64,000 nucleotides of DNA from Niebla homalea. Taxonomy: Eukaryota; Ascomycota; Lecanoromycetes; Lecanorales; Ramalinaceae. Where the stretch lies: contig JAHGAU010000004.1 in the NCBI GenBank assembly GCA_019925105.1, forward strand, positions 186,001 to 250,000, read 5' to 3'. Below are positions 1 to 12,741 of the stretch, in pieces. The notes beneath the pieces are model-generated. The model did no database searches. It was given only the letters and a program-made list of their open reading frames with translations, and had not been told where the DNA came from. The position numbers and the translations under genes are program-made. Each line of letters begins with the position of its first letter. The first letter of the stretch is position 1.

Positions 1-3000
1 TACCCTTTTAATTAACCCCGGTTTAAGCTCCTTAAATAATAAATAAGAAATTAATATATATACGGCGTTTTATTTCCGTTATTTATATTTATAATTAACG
101 TTAATCCGGTTATTAACGTATACGATAAAAAGGAAATAAACTAAGCCGTTTTTATTTATCTGGAGTTAAATTATTAACGTATTATTACTTTTCCTTATAA
201 TCCCGTAATACTAAAAATACTTATTAATAATTTTATTATTATTTAAAGCCAGGTATTATCGCCCTTAAGGGATTAATTTTTTATATTTATATTAACGCTC
301 TATTTATTTCTTTATAATTTATAGAATAATCGCTATTAACTTTATCTTTATAGCCTTCTTTTCCTCCGTTGTTCTCGCTTTAAATAAAAGTTTATATACT
401 TTTATATTAACTTCTTAAACGTAAGTTAAGTCAACCTTTTTCTTAACTTATTTTAATTTAACTTTTATAAAAAAGGTAAATACCGTTTCTTTACGTTTTT
501 CTATTTACGGCTTTTTATAATTTTAGTAAATATATTCGTTTTTTATTAATATAATTAAGTTTATACCTTTTTTAAGTTTTATTTAAGTAATTATTTAATT
601 AAGGGTTAACTTTATTAATAATATAAAAACTTTAGATTTTAATATTAAAACGGGAATCGCTTTATATATTTTACTTATTATTCTTAAATATTGGTTTTAA
701 ATTTTTATAATTACCGGATAAGCTTTTTCTTATATTTAAGCGTATTTTTAAGTACGTATTAAATAACTATTACGTATATTATTATAAGCTTTATAACCGT
801 TTAATAAACGGTTTTAACCTTTTATAAAATAACTCTTTACGTTAATACCGTAAGGTAAATAAAACCCCTTTCTTATGAAATTATTTTCTTTTAGATTTTT
901 CTTATATAATTTTTTTAATCTAGTTTCTTATTAACTTATAAACCAAGTACTTTAATATTAATTTCCGGTTTTACCGTTATATTATTTAAATTTATTATAA
1001 CTATTATATCGTATAACTTTAAGCTTTTTATTATATAAATAAGCTTATATTTATATAAGGCGAATTAAGCTTTATATATTTTTATTTATTATAAATAAAC
1101 TTTATAAACCTATTTTAACTTTAAATAATTTATATAAATAAATATATTATAAATTAAAAAATAAATATCGTTAATAAAATTCTTTATTTAAATTTTTTAT
1201 TTTAACTTTATTAAATTTTTAATAAACGGGCTATTAAAGAATAATAATAAAACCGGGGAAATAAATAACTTTTAAAGAATCTTTATTATTACGGACTTTA
1301 TTATATTTATTTTTTATCCTAAATTAATTAACGTTATTTAATTACTTAAGAAACTTTTTATTTAATTTATAAAGAAAAATAAAACCCCTTTTTTCCGTAA
1401 ATTATATAATAACCTTTAATAGTTTATTTTATTAAACGCTTTTATAATATTTAAAAAAAGAAAACTTATAACGTATTTCTTTTTATAATTTTATACCATA
1501 TATATATTATTAATTAAGCCTTTAAAAGCCGTTTCCGTTAACCGTTTTCTTTTTATTTTTATTTATTAATTAAGGAATAACCTATATTCTTTTACGTAAT
1601 TATTTAAGATTTTTATAATTACCGTCTTTAAAGTTTTTTTTAACGTATAAAAAAGTATTATAAATCTATATAATTTTACTTTTAAGTAATTTAACTTAAT
1701 CGGCTTCTTAAAGATAATTATTTTAATTTCTTTAAATTTACGGGAATAATATTTTATATTAAAGTAAGCTTAAAATAAATAAATAAAAACCTTTTTAAAT
1801 AGTAATATTATTATAAATAGGAATTTATTTAATATACCGTTAAGTCTAAAGGTTTTATTTTTCTTTGGCTTATTAATCGCTTTAATTATTATTTTTTGGG
1901 TTATTACCTTATTTATTATTATTAATTTAGGATATATAATACCGTTAATATCTATTAAGTTAACTTCCGGTAATAAGGGAAAGAACGCTTTTTTAAGAGC
2001 CTTAATCTTATTATTAAAGGTATCTATTACCGTATTATCTGGTCTTTTTAAGGGTAAAAACTTAAGGATAAGTTTAAATTTCTTATTTTATTTTTTATCG
2101 TATATTATTAACTTTTAAATATTATAAAAGGAAATCGTTAAGTTATATATTATAACTTAAAAGTATATTTATTTAACCTTCCGGATAATTCTTTTTTTTT
2201 CTTAAGCTTCCTTTAATTATTAAAACGTTTTCCGGTTTTTATACTTAATAATTTACTTTATAGGTACTTTTACTTTTATAGTCGCTTTTATATATTTTTT
2301 ATTTTAATAAATTTTAACTTTTTTAAACGGCTTTAATATTAAAATTATTACGTTAATTACTTTATTTAAAACCTTTATTACCCGTATTATAAAACGGTTA
2401 ATTTATTCTTTATTATTAAGTTAAGGGAGCTTTATTAATTAAGATATTATTTTTACCGTTTTTATAAATATTTTAACTTCTTTAACCGTCTTTTACGTTT
2501 ATTTAAATAATAAAAACGGGGTTATATTAACGGATTAATTTAAAATTATTTATATTAAAACGTAATTTAAACTATATTTTAAGTCCTTTTAAGGTCCGTA
2601 TATTATAATTAAGTTAATAATATTTTCCGAGTAAAATATTAAGTTAATTATAGTCTTAAATTTATGGCTTTCTTATATAATAGTCCCTTTTAACGTTAAT
2701 AATATAAGGTTAAACTATATAATAATTATTAATAATTCCTTAAATTTAATATAATTAATTATATAACCTTTTTTATTCTATTAAGTATAATAAAAATTAA
2801 AGTTTTTTATTAAAAAGTACTTATTAAATATAGCTATAATATCCTTAAATAATAAAATTATAAAGGGTTTTTTCTTACTAATTAATAACGGATTATACGG
2901 ATTATAAATATTTAAATTATTTTTAATATCCTTTTCTTATATAATCTAGAACGTATATAAATTCCTTCCGTAATAAATAACGTCTTAATTATCTATATTT

Positions 3001-5121
3001 AACCTTTTATTAATAAAAAAATATATTTATATTATTTTATTACCTTTAAAGGCTAAATAAAAATTATTTCCCAAATTAATTATAAAGTAAATATACGGAT
3101 TATACGGCGGCTTTTATATTGCTATAATATTAATATCCTTTATTTTTTTAAATTTAAATATTAATATTATAGCTTTAATTATTTCCTTATATACGTTATA
3201 TTATATTACCCTTAAAAGCGTAAATATATTAAATATTAACGTCTATTAAGCTTTTTTTATCGACTTTTATTTATATAAATGGTTTTTCCTTAAAATTAAA
3301 TTTTATTTATTTTAATCTTTTTATTATGATAATAATTTTAATTAAGCAGTTAACCTTAAGGGTTAATATTGTTATAAGCTTCTTTTTTTTTATATTATTA
3401 ATTATTATGCTTTATTTTTCTTCGTTTAATAAGTTCCGTTTACGTTTTAAGATCGTTTTTAATTATTTTATTAATTTAAGTTTATATAAGTTATAACGTT
3501 AAATTTTAATTATTATCTTAATTTTTTATGTTAAGTTTTTTTCACTTTTATTATATACTATAAGTCTTATGCCGAGTAATTATTATTATTATATATTACG
3601 TATTTCAATATATTTTTTATTAAGCTTTTTATTATTAAATTAACGTATTTATACGTATTATGCCCTTTAATATATATTACGTATTTTATATTATTAAAGT
3701 ACCTTATAATAATATATTTATACTTTTAATATTTAAAGTATTAATAAATATCCGTTATTTAATTTTAAGGTTTTATTAATTTAAAAGATTTATCCTTTAT
3801 TATCTTTTTATTAAAGATAGGGTTATATATTTTTATTAACGTTACGCTTAAAATAACCGTAGAATATTTCTTTATATAATTAAAAACATTTAATTTCTTT
3901 ATTATAAAAAGGAAATTATAATTAACGATTTTTAATTTAAGATAAAAAACTATATTCTCCTTTTTTATCCGCCTTAAAATAACTTCCCCTTTTTCTTTTA
4001 TAAACTTTATTAAATATATCCCGTTTATTATAATAATAAAAAGTTACCTTAATATTTTTGTTATTTTATACCCTTTTTTACCGGTTTATCTTTTCGATTT
4101 CTTTAGCTTTTCTTTCGTTTTTAATAAGGCTATATTAAAAAGAATATCCTTATTTTATAGCTTACGTACCGTAATAATCTATTTTATTAATGGCTTTCCC
4201 GTTACCTTAAATACTTTTATTAATTATAACGGATTTACCTTTACCGTTATATTCCTTTTTTCTTTACCCAATAATTATACGGTTATTATCCTTATTTTCC
4301 TTAATACCGTCGCTTTTTCCCTTGTTTTTACCTCCTTTATTATTAATACCGGCGTTGCTTTTATAACTTTTATTATTTAGCTTATCCCCGCTTTTTTTCT
4401 TTAAAGTTTCCCTTATTATTTTCTTATTTTATACGTATCCTTTTTTTTTTTTATTTCCGTCCGCCGGCGTTCTTATTACCGCCTTTTAAGCTTTATATAA
4501 CCTCTTTAATTCTTTTAATTTTCTTTCCGTATTTACGTAAAAGTCTTTTATTCCCCGTAATTTAATTTATAGTATTAATTAGGTTTTTAACGTAATATTC
4601 TCCTATATAATTATAAGGAAACCTTTTAATATTCTTATCGCTTTTTCCTTTATTGCTTTTCCCCCGTATATTTAATAATTACTTTTTTTTATAATTTATT
4701 CTTATTTATTTAATATCTCCTTATTTTCTTTTAGTTTTTTCCTAGTTTATATATATTTAATAAGGCCTTTTACGCCTCTATTTACCTTTTATCTGTCCCT
4801 GCGTATTATCCTTATCCCCTCCGTTTTTTATTTATTACCCTTAATAATAATACTTTTATATATTATACGTATCCCTTTACGTATATCTTATTAATTATAA
4901 ACTCCCTATTCGATTTAAGGCCTTTTTATCTTATATTTATTGCGTTATTTATACGTTTTATTACCGTTCTTATTAACCTAAATTATTTACTTTTCTTCCC
5001 CCTTTATTTTTATTATTATTCCGCTTCCGTTTATCGTATTTAAGGTACTATTTTTACTATTACTTAAGCTATATACGCGTGCATCGTTTCTGACCTCTGG
5101 GGTCCCGTTGTTCGTCGCCAT
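1..5121 (-). mobile_element. LINE copy A (Tad-like non-LTR retrotransposon), RIP-degraded, 3' end outside window
   Basis: The minus-strand ORF1 start at 5121 reads M-A-T-N-N-G-T-P-E-V-R-N-D-A and is identical in sequence to the start of copy D at 57,066. Decoding downward, the element runs collinear with copy B (43,527-49,372): position 1 corresponds to about 48,690 of B, so roughly 680 bp of the 3' end lie beyond the window. ORF1 and ORF2 (endonuclease-RT) are destroyed by stops. CpA/TpG are nearly absent through the body, which is the RIP pattern, whereas the first ~50 bp stay normal. The 5' flank from 5122 is not LINE. Tad-clade membership is inferred from fungal host, two-ORF layout and RT motifs seen in copies B and D. 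Confidence 0.85.
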
Positions 5122-6900
5122 CACCGGACTATTATTCAAAGGTTATTATCGTTCTTATCAATATTATAATAAAGCCCTTATTACGGTAATTTTAAAGATA
5201 AATTGATTAAGGTTAAAGTTAAATTTAATAAATTAATAACGGTATTATTATCTTAATAAATTAATAGCGGTATTATTATCGTAAATTCAACGTAATTTTA
5301 AAGAGAAAACATTGTAAGGAACCGTATTAATAGTTTATTAAGGTATTTAAACGTTAAAAGCTTTAAAGACCTTATCGTATAAAGGATTATTAATTGGTTA
5401 TTAAACGGCTTATTACCGGGTATTAAGGGTGGTTTAGTACTTATAATACGGTGACTATACGGTTATTAATTAGGCCTTAATATGGATATAAATACTGGGG
5501 TTATTATAATATAATTAAAGATGTATAGTAATAAATTTAATATAAGTGATTCGGCTTACTTACCCTATTTACCCGCATATTACATTAGAAAGTTACGTAA
5601 ACGGTATAACGTATTATAAGGTCAATATACCGAGATTGCTTTAAACACCATATTACGAGGTCATATAAATTCTTTAGTCGCTTATTGGTTGTTTCGAGTG
5701 AAGGGCACGAACCCAGCGCAATTGCAACGAAAGGTATATTCTTCTCGTTCCCATTTAATTTACGTGTCTAGCCAGATCATATATCCCCTTTTCCCAATGC
5801 TTACAGCAATTATGCGTAAAACACTACCTTCCCACCGTCCTTAAAGCCGATGGGTTGGCCTGGTACATTTTGCCCTTATAGTCGCGAAATCCAATATCGT
5901 ATGGAAAAGGGCGTACGTAGACCGTTTTAAGGTCCTAGGTTACTGAGGGTGCGTATTCCGAGAGGGTTTTACGGACGAGTTAATATTTACGAGATCGTCG
6001 ATAATAATAATCTTAAGGACGGTTAAGATGAATCTTGCTCTACTATAAATAAAGCTTTAATTAAAGTTCGGCATTAAAGGATATTTAAAGATACCGTACG
6101 ATTTGGCCGCGTTTATTGCGGTTTCGTATCTTGCTGGTAAGTTTATTGCGGTTTATAGTACGCGGACTCCTATTAGTATTCGATTAATCGATCTGGGGAT
6201 GCATTTCTTATGATTCCGCAATTATACAGATTTATAAAGGATGGAAATTGAGAAGACACTTTTTCAGCCTCTGACGAGAACAATAATGGGAAACACAGGG
6301 ATGGCACACTTCTTCGATAGACCGACGAGGCGTTGCTTAGATCTTTAGTCCGTAACTCCATGCAATACGTATAACACCTTATTGAAGGTCGATCTCCCAT
6401 TTGAATCGTTTAACTAAGTTATTAACCTTCATGGTATCTATACAGTATATAGGACCTAAGCGGGGCACGTTATGCAGGTAAGGGTAGGTTAGACTATCGC
6501 AAAAGGTGCAGGTAATCAATAGCGTTGACGATCATAAGCTATACGACATCGTGTTCTTTATGTTTGAAACTTAATGATAGCAAGAGGCGTACCAGATTGA
6601 AAGAGAATTTGTGTATATGTTCATATGTCTCCTTTCTTTCGAACGAAGCTTAAAAGTGCCTTATCGATCTCAAAATTTTACCAATTTAACAAATTATTAA
6701 GAGCGGATCTTTTGAGCCTTTCTGCCGTTACTGATATCGTAATATAGAAGTTCCAAGGCACAATACGAACCGACTCAGTATTCCCATCTACACTAACATC
6801 CGGTAAAGATGTAACCACTGCAATAACAGGAGCCGTACCTTGCACATCAAAATGGCTAGCGCGTAGTCACCTTTCGACTGAGTCTCACACATGCCGAAAT
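5122..6900. other. Intergenic, transition from repeat to gene island
   Basis: The first ~550 bp are A+T-rich and RIP-like. From about 5,690 CpA and TpG return and the sequence looks like ordinary unique DNA. A minus-strand open frame of 75 codons (6,173-6,400) has no recognisable domain. No RNA gene or mobile element is seen. Confidence 0.5.
5225..5280. repeat. 28-bp direct repeat, two copies in tandem
   Basis: Units 5,225-5,252 and 5,253-5,280 differ at one base (A/G, a RIP-type transition). The unit contains a short CGGTATTATTATC block. It lies ~100 bp outside the 5' end of LINE A. Confidence 0.8.
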
Positions 6901-9714
6901 CTACATGCAATCTAGACAACAGTTCTCCCCAGACGGTGGAGACGTGAACGACTCGCATGGACCTGACTGATTGCAGTATTGATGACCATCGCTGCAGGAA
7001 CAAGGGAAGTCTGACTCCATCGGGTTACTATTACAGAAGGTCGGTTAGCAAGAAACTTTCAGCGGAAGCTGGACGATCAGGGATTGTGCTTACAGCATCG
7101 TCGTGCAACTGAATTTGGAACTGGAGGTCGTTGGGGTGAGGGTACTTGATAAGAGGGTAGAGGATGGTGCGGTACTAGAGGTCCTGGGCTCGGTGGGTGT
7201 GATAGATGCGGGAGTTAAGGTCGTCGTCCCTGAGGCGCTGTTTCCAGTGGTCAACCTACTTGCGGGAGCCGTGCCTGTTCCCGAGGCGCTGTTTCCAGTT
7301 GCGGACATGGAGCCTATTCCGGACGCGCCACATCCACTCGTAGTGCCTCCAGCTCCGAGGACAGGCATACAAGGTATATTTGCATCATCATCATCGTCCT
7401 CGAATCCATCATCGCCGGCATCTACGTCTTCGGATCCGTCTTGGTCTGTGCTTATGGTGCACAGTGATGGGCCAGCCGATGAGGCGGACGAAGTGGATGA
7501 GCTTGACGACGACGATGTGACGGTCGACATAGTGGTAGGAGAGCTCGTGCTTGGCTTTGAAGACGGACTTGTTGACGCTTGGTTCGACGTGCTTCCGTCC
7601 TCGCTGGTGCTGTTATTGTCATCGTCATCCTTAGACTCTTTCTCTGCCTCGTCGACGTCTTGGGTTGCTTCATCAAGCTCGTTGGTCTAGTTTCAGGTGA
7701 GCGACTGCCCGTGGAAAGAAGTGTTTAAGCGCGCTTACTAAGTCATCAAGCGTGCTCTCGAGTTCACTCTCTGGAGTGGAACGATCGATTGTGATATCAA
7801 TGGAATCCGATGCTTTGGTCAAAGCCCCACATAGGTGTCCGATTGTTTGACCAAAGATACTTCCCAAACCAACACTGGACGAAAGACCGCACGAGGCTGG
7901 AAAGAGTCAGCTTACAAAATAGCTTAACTAGAAAGCATAGCGTCTTACAATCTTTAGCATGATGAACAGAGTCATGAGCCTTTGATTTCGTATTGTCATC
8001 GTGGGGGTTAGATCGTAGAGCAAGGACAGCGGCGGACGCAGCAGCGACATCAGACGATACTGAGTTAGCGCTCGATGTCGCTGCAGGCTGTCCGGCCAAG
8101 AGGGTCAACGTAGGGTTGGGGGTTATTGAGGATGGTATCTGATCAAATGTCGATGAAGGCGTCCCAATGCTCGATTGAGAAGCGCTGCTGCCAAGGGATG
8201 AAATTGAAGAGCCTCCGGATCCAGATAGGGTAGAGAGGCTTGATGGACTTTGGCCGGTACCAGAGTGTTGGCTTGTGAATGCTGAGCTAAAACGGCTGTT
8301 GGTCCCAAATGATGAAGGGCTGATGAAGCTCCTCAGACCAGATGATGGCATTTGGAGGCCCGATGATGTATTCGAGGTGGACATTCCAGTAGGAACGATG
8401 GTTGATCCAGAGGCTTGAGTTCGTGATAGGATATTGAGACTCGCACTGGATGAGATAGGAGATGAGCCAAGGGACACCAGCCCGGTTGAGAGCGATGCAG
8501 CGCCAGACGAAGGTCGTGAAGCAGATGATGGTGCCGAACTTCCCGAGATAATACCAGACGCAGGACTGGATGACATGGATACTGGAAGCTTGCCTGAGAT
8601 ACTCGAGGACGGTTGAGGCATGTATACAGATGTTATCGTGCCACCAGAAGAGCCTCTACCGTAGGGAGACGGGGCTGATCTTCCAGCTGTCAATGATGAG
8701 AGGCGCCCAGAGCTGGGGGTGATAACGCTTCCCCAAGAGGACCTGGTAGATGAAGACGAGGTCGAAGAGCTCGCTGTAGAGGATGGGAGGGACAAGTCTC
8801 GACGATAACGTTGTACAGGCATTGAGGGTGGAGCTTCAAGGCTGTCGTCGTCCTCCTTGTTTGAAAGTGCTCTTTTTGCCAAATACTCGTCATCCACTGC
8901 GAGGATCTGTCGCGCTGGTAGGATTGGACCTAGGCTTCGTTTATTGACTGGTCGCGTGTTTGCTGCATTGACCACGTATGCTTTTGTTGCCGTATCGATG
9001 GCGGTGGTAGTGAAAGAAAAAGGGTAGATTGAGTCAAGGCCAATTTTTTTTCTGGTGTTGATCCCAAATGATCTCTTTTGTTGTTCTATGGTAAGCGATC
9101 GATTTCGAGACGCCAACGGAAGGGGAGAAACTTACTCCTAGTATAGCGTGGGCCTGTGCCTGCCAATCTTGCTCTGCATTTTGGCCGCTCCTACGCGGCA
9201 ACGGCCACTTCCCCACGTTCTGCGCCTGTCCATTACTGCCGATCCCCGAGTCTCCTTGGAACACTTGCCAGCTCTGAAGAGCGCAAATGGTCTCAGCAAA
9301 AGTTCCACCTTGAATCCAAGTTGCTGCTGGAAACTCGTCACAAGAGAAGGCCACGCCATCCTTAAAGAACCTTCCCGGGACGGCGTTCATTGGTGAAAGA
9401 GGTGCTAGCTGCGCTTTGTTGTTGGGATCAATCCTGGGGCTGGTGCCTGCCAGAAGTATCTGCCGATTCTGCGGTGAGATCGGGTTGAGGCCGGCCGTGT
9501 ATGCAATGTCGGTAACCTTTTTGCCCGGCTGCCGTCCGTTGCTTGTTGCGGCATCGCATTCGTCATGCTTGAAGCAGCCGCATGAGGCAGTCCGCCTCGA
9601 GTCTTTATCACTTTGGTCTGGATCAAAGTAAAAGACCGGTACCCCGTTAAGTATGCCACGGTTGCCTTTATGCTTATTGGCCCAAGCAGCGACGTTCTTA
9701 TAGATTAAGGGCAT
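6901..9714 (-). CDS. NucA/NucB-type nuclease-like protein with long Ser/Thr-rich tail, five exons
   Basis: Model: exons 9714-9136, 9074-7949, 7896-7739, 7686-7094 and 7027-6901, 860 codons from the ATG at 9714. Introns 2 and 3 are 52 nt and intron 4 is 66 nt; all three start GTAAG and end AG, with branch-like GCTGAC, GCTCAC and GCTAAC. Intron 1 (9135-9075) has a good GTAAGT donor but an AAAG acceptor, chosen because it keeps the frame; a TAG acceptor at 9086 would not. Exon 1 carries C-D-E-F-P at residues 125-129 in a Cys-containing domain, the signature of the DNase NucA/NucB family. Dibasic KR sites at about 238 and 260 suggest Kex2-type processing. A ~550-residue Ser/Thr/Gly-rich stretch with an acidic patch follows, and the last ~42 residues are Cys-rich. 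Collinear reading continues upstream into a signal peptide broken by stops (separate entry). Family assignment rests on the motif; activity is unproven. A secreted nuclease or killer-type role is only inference. Confidence 0.65.
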
Positions 9715-9903
9715 AATATTGCAATTATAGACTAAAGTCGGCGTACTCTATGGCGCCATAACGCTAAACGTCTTACCGCTATTGGCTTTATAGATTAATT
9801 TATCCTAAGAATCTAGATCGGTTGTCGTTATAGGTGGCGCCGTGAAGACTGGCATTATGAATATCAGTCCGGTTAATACGGTCGTAGCGTTAAGCCTTAT
9901 CAT
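9715..9903 (-). pseudogene. Broken 5' end (signal peptide) of the NucA/NucB-like gene
   Basis: The frame of exon 1 extends 63 codons upstream to an ATG at 9903. It begins with a hydrophobic secretion leader (T-V-L-T-G-L-I-F-I-M-P-V-F-T-A) and runs into a T-L-V-Y-N-C segment typical of the mature N-terminus of fungal NucA/NucB proteins. Two in-frame TAG codons interrupt it, at 9807-9805 (codon 33) and 9762-9760 (codon 52ish). Each is one C-to-T change from CAG, as RIP would make. Codons here are A+T-richer than the rest of exon 1. No plausible intron removes both stops, so the gene either lost secretion and starts at 9714, or is a pseudogene. Confidence 0.65.
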
Positions 9904-11590
9904 GCATAGATATTCTTTTAATCTAGGAGCTCAATAGAGTATTTTAAGTAGCGAGAATTTTATATAAGGAGAATTAAAGTAAATGGGAAAGGGTAAAGCT
10001 GTATTATATAATGGGTTCAAAGAGCGGATCATTTACTTAAATACTTTCGTTCCTACCTCCAAGTTGGTATGATAAAGGGCGTTACAGAGATAAGACACAC
10101 TATGACTAAGGCGGAGCAGCTTAATAATAGATTACTTCCTTTATATATATAACAGCGGGCTTAAATATGGCTACTCTCCTATTGGCGGTATATATCCAAA
10201 TAGAAGAACCCTGATAATATTATTTACTTTGAAGACCCTAGGTATCTTAAATAATTTACTTGTTTTATAAACGTAAGGCCGACGACTAGTGACGCTGAGA
10301 AAGTACTTTGCCTTTTTTCGATATTGGGGTTTTATAATTATATATTTAAGGCAATGCTGGAGTATAAGGTATGCAAGAATGACTCGTATTGCCACACCCT
10401 GAGTACTGTAGTCATAATATCAGATATAAGTAATATATCCATTAACAAAGAGCTAATAATTTTCATGTCAGGCAATCCTTCACGGACCCATTCAGGAATA
10501 TACGGTAAAGTCGGCGGATCGAAGTAAGCAATGTAAAACAGATATAACAGTGCAGAGGATACATCATTAAATAAAAGTTCTGATCGGAATCTGAATCGGA
10601 GGAAAGACGACGATATTTGGAGGATGATAATGCTTGGCGGTGTTAAAATTATACCTGCCCGCCCATCACTCCATTATAAGTATGAATGAATAACCATGGG
10701 TATAATAACAAAACCACCGTGACGCTCGTTAAATGGATAAGACTTGACGATGCAAAGAAGAAGCATCGGAACCTATAGCATCATTATACCGTATTAACAG
10801 TTACTCCATTGCTGACTACGCACGGCTAGCCGGACATTATATATCGAGCAAGCATATCAAACGCCTTGCCGCACGCGGTCAGATGAATACGTAACGTGGA
10901 TGCGTAGCCTTTTGGGTGAAAATTATTTACAGATGTAAGATGGCGAAAACTCCCGAGATAGAAAAGATTTGAAACGTGGTTTCCAATTCCGAGAGCAACC
11001 AATTATATAATCATATTATGCATTACGTAATAAATAAGCGCCGTCCTCGGGCTTTCGGGTCTAAAAGCCAGCGCAATTTCCGTCTTGCAGCGTCAGCCAT
11101 TGGCCAGTGGCCATTGCCTTGGTCTCTGCAACAGAGGTTACATTCTCAATGCAACGCGCATGCGCCACTTTGCTGCCTTTCATGTCGACACTCGACACCC
11201 TTACGGATCCGTCCCTCGGTAGTTGGCTTGGAGCATGCTGAGCCCAGGAAAATCGTTTAACCGAGGATGCCTCTATTCCGTACGCATCTTGAACTTGTAA
11301 TCGTTCCAACCTCCAACCTCCTCCTTCTCAGGTGAGCTTTCGTCAACATCACCATCACGTTTCCCAGATCCTCTGCAGCTTCCTAGCATTGCCACCATCT
11401 CACTCATACATTTGGAAGGCTTACACCCTCCAACATCGTAGATCAACAGACCTCTTTCGCTTATGGATGACGTATACTACGCTGTCTATAGAGTAGTTTT
11501 CGACGTTTATGCCGACGCCTATCGAATGCGCGATAAGATTACTCCAGAGGTAATAGCATGGATAGAATAATGCATTTCTGGCAAGGCTGC
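9904..11590. other. Intergenic region between the nuclease-like gene and the F-box gene
   Basis: 9,904-10,200 is A+T-rich. 10,200-11,000 is mixed composition with only short open frames on both strands. 11,040-11,460 is the least A+T-rich part, pyrimidine-rich near 11,300-11,345 (CCTCCAACCTCCTCCTTCTC type), which is typical of a fungal promoter or leader before the plus-strand F-box gene. No tRNA or repeat was recognised. Confidence 0.45.
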
Positions 11591-12741
11591 AAGAGTAATT
11601 TAGTTTTTTTGAGAACTGCTGACCTATACTCCAGTCTACGCCGACAAAACCGCCTCGCCGACATTTCATTTATCAGGTATAGCTTCATATTGGTGGTCTT
11701 TATATTCATCCATTCGCAAAGTTCCTCCGATTGGTTACGATGGGAGAGAGAAGCATGAAAATAAGCATATAGATGATTCTTCTTGGCTGGGCGCGGATCC
11801 CTTCACCGAATGGTATACTCGTCCCAACCTTTGCTCCTGTCGTACTCTTCTCACACACAAGCAGTCATCTCTTCGCAGAAGATGTCGATCACATCGCATA
11901 CCCAATGTATGTCCCCTGCTGGTCTATTCTCCTCCAACAGTCCGCCTCACTAGCACCCATGGACCCCTCAAATGTCACCTCCATGTCTAGCTTTATTCAG
12001 ATGCTCGGTACGACTTTTTCGGCACAGCAACTCGAACCGGAAAACCGCGGTTTCCGCCCTGACTGGACCATAGATTACAATGGTCCTGAAGAGTTTTGGG
12101 ATGATGGTTGGACCAATGTTGATGATATCGACGCTTCTTCCGTTACGGTGAATCTCGATTACCAAGAACAATGGGATTACCTTATTTACAATCCTGATGC
12201 AACCACTCCGTTTAAACGTATCCTGACGGAGCCCCCTTTGATAACGCAGAACCAAGCAACGATTAAAGGGGTAATAAATCTCGGTCACCTCCCGACGTCG
12301 CCATCGAAAAATCATTCCTTGGGACTAGATAATCTTCCCGCTGAGCTCCGCTCCATAATTCTGGAGCTCCTCCTAAGTATATTTGTCGCTAACCTCCGAC
12401 TGGCATCACGAGCGATAAGCACCATGCCCTTTGCCTTCCGTTTCTGGCGCTCGAGATTCCAGTATCCTCACGAGCTCTCACATATAGCGCTCCCTTCTAG
12501 ATTGTAGGAGGCCACTGTTGATTGGCATATACTCTATGAAAGTCTTACGTTATTAAAAGAGGAAGACTATAAGGGTTGGGTAAATCGTAGGCGTATCGCG
12601 AGACTTTATTAAAGACTTACCCAAAGGATCATCTCGGGAGAGCTACTGGTAGATCGTTACGTTTCGGTTGGCGATAACGGTAAGAAAACCGCTGTGCGTA
12701 ACAGTACAGATAAGGAAGTCATAATCAGTATCTTGGGCTAA
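11590..12741 (+). pseudogene. F-box family protein gene, inactivated by in-frame stops
   Basis: One reading frame covers the span if a 52-nt intron (11813-11864; GTATAC donor, branch-like CTCAC, GCAG acceptor) is removed. Segments resemble the large fungal F-box family: an upstream T-F-H-L-S-G-I-A stretch (~11,660), I-A-Y-P-M-Y-V-P-C-W (~11,900), then an F-box core L-P-A-E-L-R-S-I-I-L-E near 12,340 followed by L-R-L-A-S-R-A and F-W-R-S-R-F. In-frame stops occur at 11601 (TAG), 11610 (TGA), 12505 (TAG), 12610 (TAA) and 12739 (TAA). The last may be natural; the others fit C-to-T or G-to-A changes. Coding resemblance continues past 12505 (D-W-H-I-L-Y-E-S-L). The start codon cannot be fixed. F-box proteins recruit substrates to SCF ubiquitin ligases; this copy probably makes at most a truncated product (longest open stretch 11773-12507). 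Confidence 0.65.

Noticed and set aside
6173..6400. 75-codon minus-strand ORF
   Set aside because: No family resemblance and no splice context; kept only as a note in the intergenic entry.
6788..7003. 71-codon minus-strand ORF
   Set aside because: Out of frame with exon 5 of the nuclease-like gene, which explains the coding signal here better.
7103..7690. 195-codon plus-strand ORF
   Set aside because: Antisense shadow of the Ser/Thr-rich exon 4 of the minus-strand nuclease-like gene; low-complexity codons keep both strands open.
10171..10527. Overlapping short ORFs on both strands
   Set aside because: A+T-rich, overlapping on opposite strands, without motifs; chance frames.
10976..11309. 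Overlapping 94- and 82-codon ORFs on opposite strands
   Set aside because: The region looks like promoter/leader of the F-box gene; neither protein has recognisable features.
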